From: Adiantum capillus-veneris
Taxonomy: Eukaryota > Streptophyta > Polypodiopsida > Polypodiales > Pteridaceae
Assembly (NCBI GenBank): GCA_014529385.2
Contig: CM043948.1
Span: 20,574,951-20,638,950 of the forward strand
DNA length: 64,000 nt
Direction of reading: 5' to 3'
This document shows positions 55,331 to 64,000 of this stretch, piece after piece. A program made the position numbers and the translations under genes. Positions within the stretch are counted from its first letter, which is position 1, and each line of letters opens with the position of its first letter. The notes beneath the pieces were generated by a model. The model saw nothing but the letters and a program-made list of their open reading frames with translations. It made no database searches and was not told the origin of the DNA.

Positions 55331-56283
55331 TGCCTACATCATGGCATACATATACCACTACCATTAGTAACTCTGTCCCTAAGGGCAAGCTCTTGTTCTC
55401 TGTAGACCCCAAGATATTTTCACATTATGTACCATAAATCAGGTTAATTTGGGATATGCATGGGCATGTTACTTGCATATGCATGTAAATGTTTGCACTT
55501 GCATGTGTTTTTTTACATGTTTGTTTGTTGGTTTTTTATATAATGATAACATGATTGTGGGATAGATGTCAATTTGTTGACAAATTAGTATTGCTAGAGG
55601 GAAGTTGATCGAGGGCATGTAGGAACCCGTCAAGGAAGTTGACAAAGAGTGAATAAGATATTTTGAGTTCAAAACCTTGCAAGATAGATCTTTAACGTCT
55701 TTTCGGATTGTGCTTACGGTGTTAAAATATCTTTTTTATGGAAAATTTTAGTGAGCAAGAGAGAAAAAGAAAAGGGTCTACCAAGCCGTATTAGAAAAAG
55801 ACCGCTTAGAGTGTATTTCAACCGGTTGAAAATGTAAAATCCCAGTTAAATTTTGAGCTTGCATTGAAGAAACGAGAAATTTATACAAGCTTTAGTGTAA
55901 TTACTGGTATAAGCTTCAAATTTTGACTTAAGAACTGGGAGAGATAGAGACAGTGAGATTCGAGAGAATAGGGAGAGAGAGGTCTTGAGTTAAGTTCTTG
56001 TCAAATAGATCTTTGAGGTTTCCTGAGATTATCCCTACGACAATCTAAAATTATAGTGGTGAGAATAGAGTCTTCAAGACCATGGGAAACATTTAAAAAA
56101 AAGAAGTTTTTTTCTTGTTTGTTATCATTCTGGAGCAGAACGTCAGCAACAAGGGGTCGTGAGTGTGTGGGGGCCCGCAAAATAGTTAGGGACGAGCGCC
56201 AGTCTCCAAGTAGCCCGGGTGGGGGAGAGTAGGCATTGGGAGAGCACCAGAGTAGGAGAGAGAGGGCATGTATGTGTGTAGTG
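55331..56283. other. Unassigned sequence left of E6
   Basis: No gene recognised; a GA-rich stretch lies near 55930-55985. The open frame on the minus strand over 56001-56360 mostly overlaps the LTR and is not supported. Confidence 0.35.
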
Positions 56284-56288
56284 TGAGA

Positions 56289-56608
56289 TGTTGAGATGTC
56301 GAGCTCTACATCTTGAGCTGCATCCACTACGGGTCTTGGCCGCTTACGACATTTACTCACTGGCGCGCTAGGTGGCCGACACGGAGGATCTCTGCCAGTG
56401 ATTCTACAGCTGGACTACACTTATAGTGCCAGCCTAGTACGCTTCTAGCGAGTTCACACTTAGTGACCGCATGTACATATGTGCTACTTTTCAGTTTTAG
56501 CATTTAGTCATTTTGTACTCTCTTTTCTGTACGAAGAAGAAGAAGCTTTCCATCTTTGTGTGCTTTGTGCTTGTCTTGTGTAGCTCTCTTGCATCCTCTT
56601 TCTTTACA
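56289..56608 (+). repeat. E6 5' LTR
   Basis: TGTTGAGATGTCGAGC...TTTACA, 320 bp. Confidence 0.95.
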
Positions 56609-56850
56609 TGCTATCCGAGCCTGGTGCAGGCAAGAGAGGCTAAGAGAGCAAAAGTATCGCAATCCCTTCGTTTCTGAACAGGTCTCCAAAGTGCACTACA
56701 CAGAGATTTACTGTACAAGTACAGTGGTTGTATGTACGCTTGATTGTGGACACTCGTTGAGTGTAGAAAGCGTTACAGGTACCACGATAGCAGGTTCAGC
56801 AGATTTGCAGGTTTTTGTAGATTGCAGCTATTTTGTCTTAGTGCTTCAAG

Positions 56851-57312
56851 ATGTCTAACGGTTTCAGTCAGATTGTCACTGAGAAGCTTGAGAAAAATAA
56901 CTACCCTGCATGGAAGTTCATAATAACAAATTTCCTAAAAGGAAAAGGTTATTGGGACTATGTAGAAGGAGACAATGAAAAGGAACCAGAGATTCCCGAG
57001 GCAAATGCTACAGAAAAACAAAGGAAAGCTTTGAGGGACTGGCAACAAGGCCAGAGCAAAGTGATGTATTGGCTTTCTATGAGCATCACAGATGGCATGA
57101 TGGGCTATCTACAGGATGCTGAAACCCCCGCCATTGCATGGAAAAACCTAGGCAGAGTGTTCGAGGTGAACACCAAGGCCAGGAAGCTTCAACTAAAGTC
57201 GGAGCTAAATCAGGTTAAGAGGAACAACCTTTCCATCAATGATTATGCCTTGAAGATCAAGAGTATCATTCAGCCTCTTGGATCTATTAAAGTCTCAATG
57301 GGAAGACGATGA
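56851..57312 (+). pseudogene. E6 gag N-terminal part
   Basis: 153 codons starting MSNGFSQIVTEKLEKNNYPA, with a copia gag core (YPAWKFIITNFLKGKGYW; LNQVKRNNLSINDYALKIKS). The frame shifts near 57290 into 57278-58855. The ATG follows a leader of about 240 bp after the primer site. Confidence 0.9.
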
Positions 57313-58855
57313 CATTGTCCGTGCATGCTTGGATGGTCTAGGAGATGAGTATGCACATTTTAGCTGTTCCATGAATACAAGAGACGACATCCCCGTGTTC
57401 CAAGATTTGATTTCTACGCTTATTCTTGAGGCGAAGAACCTTGACACATCTTCTTCTCAAGGAAGAAATAATTCTGAACAGGCCTTCTATTCTAACTCCA
57501 ACAGAGGTAGAGGTAGAGGTCGTGGTCGAGGCCCAAGGGGTTGCAGGGGCCAATTTCAAGAAGGTCAATCAAATCAAAACAATACAGGTGGCAGGGGAAA
57601 CCAGTCTCAAGGCAGGGGGAGTCAAATAGGTCGTGGTGTAGGATCAAGCAGGCACCAACATACTACAGATAGCAGAGAATGTTGGACTTGCGGTGAAAGA
57701 GGTCACATGTCACGTGACTGTCCAAAGGGAAAAGCAAGTGGAAAGAGAGAACAGGGCAACTATGCATCTACTAGCAGAGATGTAGATGACAACAAAAACG
57801 AGCGCATGTTTGTTATGCAGCATGTAATGAATACAATGACTGCAGAGAATTCCACCCAAGATTATGTTTGGTATGTGGATTCAGGTGCCTTTAATCACAT
57901 GACGTCTCGTGGAGAGTGGTTTAGAGATATCCGCAAGCCAGATGTGTCAGGCTATGTGCAGACAGGAGATGACATAGCTCACCCCATTGCTCATGTAGGG
58001 GACATACCTCTAAATACGAAGAGTGGGAAATCAAAGTACTTAGCAGATGTACTTCATGTCCCAAACATTACAAAGAATCTTGTTTCTGTTGGACAAATGG
58101 TTGAGCAGGGTTTGCAGGTTCGTTTCAATCCAAATGGCTGTTATGTAGAAGATTTCCAGAATGGCTGTAAGCTGATCACAGAGGGCAAATGTGTGGGCAG
58201 AATGTTTACGCTGAATGTAGACATGCCTAAGGTAAAAGCTGCATTATTTGTACAAGGCACAGGTGTTGTGGCTGATGTTGACATTTGGCACAAACGCATT
58301 GGCCATGTCAATGAGCAGAGATTGTGCAGCATGCAATCAAAACAGATTGTAAAAGGTTTGCCAAAATTCAAGGTGGATGGTATGCATAAAGTGTGTGCAG
58401 CATGCCAGTTGGGAAAACAGTCAAAGGGCTCATTTCCACATGAGCGCAATGTATGTAAAAAGCCACTTGAGGTGGTGCACACAGATGTTTGGGGTCCAAC
58501 CGATACTGCAAGTATACATGGTTGCAGGTATTATGTCTCTTTCATTGATGACCATACAAGGAAAGTATGGGTCTACTTTAAGCATAACAAAAGTGAAGTG
58601 TTTGGTCACTTTCAAGACTTCAAAGTCATGATTGAGAAGGAGACAGATATGCAAATCAAGACATTGAGGTCAGATGGAGGGGAAGAGTACTTCTCCAATG
58701 ATTTTTCAGATTTTCTGCGAACGCATGGTATACGCAGGCAGTTTACATGCAGATATACTCCACAACAGAATTGGGTCGCAGAAAGGAAAAACAGGCACAT
58801 TGCAGAGGTTGCACGTGCATTGATGAATGAGAAGAACATGCCTCATCATTTGTAG
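57278..58855 (+). pseudogene. E6 gag C-terminus, protease and integrase
   Basis: 525 codons. An Arg/Gly-rich stretch (GRGRGRGRG) precedes a knuckle CWTCGERGHMSRDC. Protease loop: WYVDSGAFNHMTS. The GAG-pre-integrase zinc region is WHKRIGHVNEQRL...CAACQLGKQSKG. The integrase core has HTDVWGP, LRSDGGEEY and the Glu in VAERKNR, so the catalytic triad is complete. TPQQNWVAERKN has W where G is usual. The ORF ends at TAG 58853, where the family has Trp (LWAEAV). Confidence 0.9.
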
Positions 58856-58876
58856 GCTGAAGCCGTAAATACAGTT

Positions 58877-59143
58877 GTGTACATTATGAACAGGACACCT
58901 ACAGCTGCGGTGCATGATGTAACGCCTGAGGAAAAGTTTACAGGTACAAAGCCTGATTTGGCACACTTGAAAGTGTTTGGCTGCATAGCTTACGTGCATG
59001 TACCAGATGAGTTGCGTACGAAATTGGATCCTAAAGCAAAGAAATGTATTCTTGTGGGATATTCCCTTGAACAAAAGGGGTACAGGTGCTACAATCCTAC
59101 TACACGAGAATTACGAGTGAGCAGAGATGTAGTCTTTGATTAG
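58877..59143 (+). pseudogene. E6 integrase C-terminal region
   Basis: 88 codons, same frame. YIMNRTPTAAVHDVTPEEKF then KVFGCIAYVHVPDELRTKL, the usual C-terminal part of copia integrase. It ends at TAG 59141; further stops at 59225 and 59390 precede RT. Confidence 0.9.
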
Positions 59144-59413
59144 ATGAGCAGCTGGTACAGTAATGCACATGGCACTATTGGGGCTGATGAAAAAAATGAT
59201 GTGGTTGTACAAAATGTGAGGCCATAGTCACAGGTTTTGAGTGGACCACAAGAGTCCTCTTCTCGTGGCTCTGTTGAGAAGCCATGGAATGGTAGACTAC
59301 GTACGCAGGTTACTCCACTAGCAGGTACAGGGAATGTATCACGAAAAGGAAAGGAAAAGGTTGATGAACCTCCCTTTATGGCTGATGCATGATCAGGGTT
59401 TTCACATGTAGAC

Positions 59414-60958
59414 ATGGATTCAGATGGTTCTGAACAAAGTCTTGATGAGGAATTTGGAATTCCGGCTGTCAAGACACCTGGTGTAAGGAAAGTACAAGAA
59501 GATGCTAGAGGGCAAAGGAGGGACCCAGGACCGTGCAGATCTAATAGAGTCAGAAATCCAGTTCAGAAATTGACTTATGATGGGTATCTAGCGCATCACC
59601 AAGCCTACATGGCTAAGGTGATACAGGATGTGGAGCCCACATGTTTTGAGGATGCAGTTGGAAATGTGCATTGGGATGACGCAATGAATGAAGAGATGGC
59701 TGCATTGGAAGCAAATGACACATGGGAGTTGGTGCCATTGCCAAGTGGCAAGAAAGCTATTGGCTGTAAATGGGTGTATAAAACCAAGCATAAGGCTGAT
59801 GGTAACATTGAGCGTCACAAGGCAAGGCTGGTCACAAAGGGTGATGCACAGACGTATGGCATAGACTATGAGGAGACCTTTGCTCCAGTGGCAAAGATGA
59901 CGACTGTGAGAGATGTCATAGCAGAGGCTTTATCTAGAGGATGGATTATGCATCAAATGGATGTAAAGAATGCCTTCTTGAATGGTGAGTTGCAAGAGGA
60001 AGTGTATATGGATGAGCCACCTGGTTATGTCCATCTAGGTTACCCAGATTATGTATGTAGGCTTCTAAAAGCTTTGTATGGTTTGAAGCAGGGCTCTAGA
60101 GCATGGTATGACAGGATTGCCAAGTATCTTGTCAGTATTGGTTTTAGGAGAGCTCATGCTGATCATTCACTCTATGTACGTGAGAGTGATGTGGGGATTG
60201 TGGTCATTACCATATATGTAGATGACCTTATTATTGTTGGTGACAATGCTATGGAGATTGACCATGTGAAGGGTCTTCTCAAACAGGAGTTTGAAATGAA
60301 AGATTTGGGCGAGTTGCACTACTTTCTTGGCATTGAGGTGATCAAGACTCCAGAGGGTGTATGGCTGTCACAGAGACAATATGCTTTGGACATGTTTTCA
60401 AAGTATGATATGGCTGATTGTAAGCCAATTTCTATTCCCTTGGATGTGAATGCAAAGCTGAGTGCAGAGAAGGGTGATGTTGTTGAGGATGTCAAGATGT
60501 ACAGGAAGATTGTGGGTAGTCTAATCTACTTGACTATCACGAGGCCAGAGTTGAGCTACACAGTAGGCTTGGAGAGTCAGTTCATGCAGCTTCCGAGGAA
60601 GCCACATTTGGATGGAGTACGACGCACACTTCGGTATGTGCAAGGGATTCTTGACTACACATTGTTCTATGCAGCAGATGTGCCATTAGCATTGTATGGG
60701 TATACAGATGCAGATTGGGCAGGTAGCATTGTTGATAGGAGATCTACGAGTGGCTTCATGTTCTCTTTTGGGAGTGCTACTGTTACTTGGAGTAGCAAAA
60801 AGCAGCCTACAGTTGCTTTATCGAGGACAGAGGCCGAGTACAAAGGTGCAGCAGTTGCAGAGTGCGAGGTAGCTTGGCTACGCACATTACTTGAGGACTT
60901 GGGAGTGCAGGTGGACCAGCAGATTGTCATCCATTGTGACAACCTCAGCAGCATGTAG
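59414..60958 (+). pseudogene. E6 reverse transcriptase and RNase H
   Basis: 514 codons, same frame. RT blocks: GCKWVYKTKHKADGNIERHK, HQMDVKNAFLNGELQEEVY, LYGLKQGSRAWYDRI, and the catalytic IYVDDLIIVG. RNase H blocks: GYTDADWAGSIVDRRSTSGF, LSRTEAEYKGAAVAECEVAW and HCDNLSSM. A TAG at 60956 stands where CAG is expected. The frame continues (ARTKHIEVHYHYVRERV) to about 61085, where one missing base breaks the last residues. Confidence 0.9.
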
Positions 60959-61172
60959 TTGGCTAGGAACCCAGTGTTCCATGCCAGGACCAAGCACATA
61001 GAGGTCCATTACCACTACGTTCGAGAGCGAGTGTTGGCGGGCGACATCGACTTGGTCTACGTCAGCACAGAGGAGCAAATAGCGGTATCTTTACCAAGGC
61101 CCTCGGAGCTGAGAAGCTTCGACGTTTCCAGATTATGCTTGGACTCTGCGACATGCAGAGCTCGAGGGGGAG

Positions 61173-61493
61173 TGTTGAGATGTCGAGCTCTACATCTTGA
61201 GCTGGCATCCACTACGGGTCTTGGCCGCTTACGACATGTACTCACTGGCGCGTTAGGTGACCGACACGGAGGATCTCTGCCAGTGATTCTACAGCTGGAC
61301 TACACTTATAGTGCCAGCCTAGTACGCTTCTAGCGAGTTCACACTTAGTGACCGCATGTACATATGTGCTACTTTTCAGTTTTAGCATTTAGTCATTTTG
61401 TACTGTATTTTCTGTACGAAGAAGAAGAAGCTTTCCATGTCTGTGTGCTTTGTGCTTGTCTTGTGTAGCTCTCTTGCATCCTCATTCTTTACA
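61173..61493 (+). repeat. E6 3' LTR
   Basis: 321 bp, about 97% identical to the 5' LTR by eye. Preceded by the purine tract at 61159-61172. Confidence 0.95.
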
Positions 61494-61977
61494 TGAGAGA
61501 GAGAATGAACGTGCTGTAGCACTGATTGTAGAGAGAGAGTGGACCGCATGTGAGTGTATGTGTGTGTAGTGAGATAGAGAGAGAGAGTATGTTCAACCTG
61601 GAGAGTTAGAGAGATAGAGAGAGAGAGAGTGGACCGCATGTGAGTGTATGTGTGTGTGTAGTGAGATAGAGAGAGAGAGAGTATGTTCAACCTGGAGAGT
61701 TAGAGAGATAGAGAGAGAGAGAAAGACTATGCTGCAACGCTGTTGACAGCAGAAGGGAATTTCCCGGAAGTTAGAGAGAGAAAGACTACCATTTTGTGTA
61801 TGTGTGTGAAGGATTTCAACAATACTTGCTTGCATCTATGCTTGATTGAGTGTGTGGATGGGATTGAGAGAGAGAAAGAAAGTTTTGCTTTTTGACTGTA
61901 GAGTAATTGATAGAGAGAGAAAGATGTCATGAGTAACACTCTATGTCTGTTCATGTGTTAGCTTATGTATGTGAAAT

Positions 61978-62032
<55 letters not shown>

Positions 62033-62156
62033 GTCTACACTATACCCTGTTTGAGAGAATCGTCTACAACATACCCAGTTTGAGAGCAAGATAGAGAGAG
62101 AAGAAAGAAATCGATTACAGAGAAAGAGAGTAGCATAATATAGACTGTGTGTGTGT

Positions 62157-62194
<38 letters not shown>

Positions 62195-62200
62195 TTCCGC
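61494..62200. repeat. GA-rich microsatellite tract
   Basis: A 90-bp unit containing GGACCGCATGTGAGTGTATG is tandemly duplicated at about 61535-61715. (GA)n blocks at 61979-62029 and about 62151-62191. No gene. Confidence 0.9.
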
Positions 62201-63569
62201 TTATCAAGTTGGAGACGAGGGGAGAGCGTAAGAAGAGGTGGAGTGCACGAGCTCTGTTATATCGGCGTTGGAGAAACGTAATCGAGAACGTGGTTAACGG
62301 TTAGCCAAGTACACATTGTGTTTAATTTTTCAATATTTTGAAATTCAAAACGTCAAAACATGAATACCTGCATTTTAAAGAAAAGTTCGAACCAAATTTG
62401 AAGTTGTGTATCCATCATAAAATTATAAAAATAAAAAATTATAATAAAACACAAAAAGAAAGACAATGAATTCCAAGCAATTTGCATCAAAATAAAAGAA
62501 ATGTTTGCTAAAAGTGAGATTTTTCGTATTAGCATCGTCATTACCAGTTGCATTTGAGAAAGGGAATTAGAAGCAAAATTATTACAAGTTTAGTTCAAAT
62601 TCTCATGTCTCTGAGTGAGGAAATCATCAAATTGGTTATTTTGTGGTGGAATAAAAATGTTGTAAAACGTATAAGCGGTCTATGGTATACAAAAAGAATT
62701 CTGAGTTTTGAGCTATGTTTATTAATCATGCAATTATCACATTTTAAAATTTAAAACTAAGTGTCAAAAAGAAATCATGATTTTAAAACGGGAGCTGTGG
62801 TTAGATTAGAACCATGCAACCATGCATAGGAGGTGAAAGACGTGTAAGTGAGATCTTAGCTTGAGTGTTGGCCTAGTTGGTGGACTATGAAATATAGGAG
62901 AGTAAGCAAATTACAAACGTTTATTTATAAATTTGCTAAAAGGGGTTTGGCAGTAGCAAGTAAGTAGCATATTGGTGCACTTTTAGTCTAGTTAAGGGGG
63001 CCATTGGATTAATTGAAAGTAGTTAGAAAGACTTGGAAGGCAACGTTCATTTAGTGCGTCCGTTGGGTACTCAATTGGCTATTAAAGCTACCGGGCACCT
63101 CAGTGCATAGACTTTGCATGCTGAGCATACCCTAGTTTGGCTTAGAGGCTTAGAGTGAAATATAGAGCCGTTTAGTTTAGGTCAAGTACCATTTACGTTT
63201 GGATGTCATTTGATGTTGTAACGGATGTGATTTGTTTGCGGATAAGAGATTGGCTTTTGGTGATTTCAGTCACTTGAGTGTAGCTTGAGTTAGATGCGAG
63301 TTGTTAGGTGTTTTCGGAGAGATTGACAACCTCTTGTAGCCTCTATGCACAGTCGAGTCAGCTTCGTTTCATGGATTGACAATTTAATCGTGGTTCTCAC
63401 TAATACTGCAATAAGATAGGATGGAAAGGTTAGACATGCGTCCCATAGGCAAGAACTTGAATGTGAAATTACAAGAGAGATGTTCACATGGTTGTCATAA
63501 AATCTAATATCTAACAAACCCAAATGATTTTCTCATATTAAACTGATCATTCAATGTGGGAGAATAAAC
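62201..63569. other. Unassigned AT-rich sequence
   Basis: No ORF of note, no repeat partner, no RNA gene recognised. Confidence 0.4.
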
Positions 63570-63593
63570 CTCTCTCTCTCTCTCTCTCACTCA

Positions 63594-63665
<72 letters not shown>
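63570..63665. repeat. (TC)n microsatellite
   Basis: Nearly pure (CT)n with a short CACTCACACT interruption near 63588. Arg/Glu open frames across it on the minus strand are artefacts. Confidence 0.95.
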
Positions 63666-63669
<4 letters not shown>

Positions 63670-64000
63670 GTGTAAAGTGCAAAGTGCAAGAGCTCCATCT
63701 CCTTCTCCAAGCTTTTGAGAAGTTGAGAGCCTACACCAACACTCTTGGCTATGGAATGCAAATGCAACCAAGAGACATGCTTCAATGCTTAAGCGTGTCA
63801 TCTTCTCCATCTTCCTTACTATGCTCTTATGTTGTGCTAAGCAAGAAGAGTGATGATAAGTGAGGAACTATTTATTTCTCCTATGAATGTTTCTTCTTCC
63901 TCTTCCCTACCCTCATTCCCTGCTAGCTCTCTCCACCTTTGAAGGTATTTGAGGCCTTGGGATTGAGGCCAGGGATGGTTGATCCTTTTACAAAGTTTAT
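63666..64000. other. Unassigned sequence at the window end
   Basis: No motif recognised; CT-rich near 63870-63925. Confidence 0.35.

Larger units (their letters stand above)
56284..61498 (+). mobile_element. E6: Ty1/copia retrotransposon, nearly complete
   Basis: Target duplication TGAGA (56284-56288, 61494-61498). LTRs 56289-56608 and 61173-61493 (320 and 321 bp) differ at roughly nine positions by eye. The primer site TGCTATCCGAGC (56609) is a mutated form of TGGTATCAGAGC. The polypurine tract CTCGAGGGGGAG precedes the 3' LTR. Gag, protease, integrase, RT and RNase H are in copia order, with one early frameshift, four stops within the pol frame before RNase H ends, one stop inside RNase H and one late one-base deletion. 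Confidence 0.9.

Noticed and set aside
1-64000. tRNA or rRNA genes and host genes
   Set aside because: No conserved A/B-box pairs, rRNA blocks or host-type coding region were recognised by eye; weak signals could be missed.

Overview
This window is plant DNA made almost entirely of nested retrotransposons. I see no convincing host gene, no tRNA or rRNA and no CRISPR array. A land plant is indicated by Ty1/copia and Ty3/gypsy lineages with plant-type primer sites (initiator-Met and a tRNA-Asp-like site), an archaeal-type second RNase H typical of plant Tat-like Ty3 elements, dense (GA/TC)n and (CA)n microsatellites, and decay mainly by premature stops. A large-genome plant such as a fern or gymnosperm is plausible, but the species cannot be named from sequence alone.

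Layout. 1-3492: unassigned DNA, a GA microsatellite, a LINE reverse-transcriptase relic (minus strand) and a CA/TG-rich tract. 3493-40065: element E1, an old Tat-like Ty3 element (plus strand), split by E2 and lacking most of its RT. 8183-37247: E2, a very large Ty3 element (minus strand), about 18.4 kb once its own insertions are subtracted. E2 is interrupted by E3 (copia, minus, 9866-18412, target duplication CTGAC) and by E4 (a young gag-only copia-like element, plus, 33444-35595, target duplication CAAAT). 40066-44032: microsatellites and unassigned DNA. 44033-52781: E5, a young Ty3 element coding only gag and a protease-like domain. 54560-55330: a decayed Ty3 relic related to E2. 56289-61493: E6, a nearly complete copia element (plus, target duplication TGAGA). 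61494-64000: GA/TC-rich and unassigned DNA.

The most unusual object is E2. In transcription order (right to left) it has an LTR, a tRNA-Asp-like primer site, a long leader, gag with several zinc knuckles, a protease, RT-RNase H, two successive integrase H2C2 modules, the integrase core, and then a second retropepsin-like domain (DTGA) fused downstream of integrase with W-x-P-K repeats. A polypurine tract, a second leader-like region, a large accessory ORF (about 1,136 codons) in the env position, a second polypurine tract and the 3' LTR follow. The accessory ORF keeps one reading frame across the E3 insertion. Both leader regions and the LTRs carry a repeated motif centred on the palindrome CGATCGCGATCG. 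E2 therefore looks like a bipartite element with two transcription-unit-like halves. All functional statements are inferences from sequence pattern; no database search was possible.
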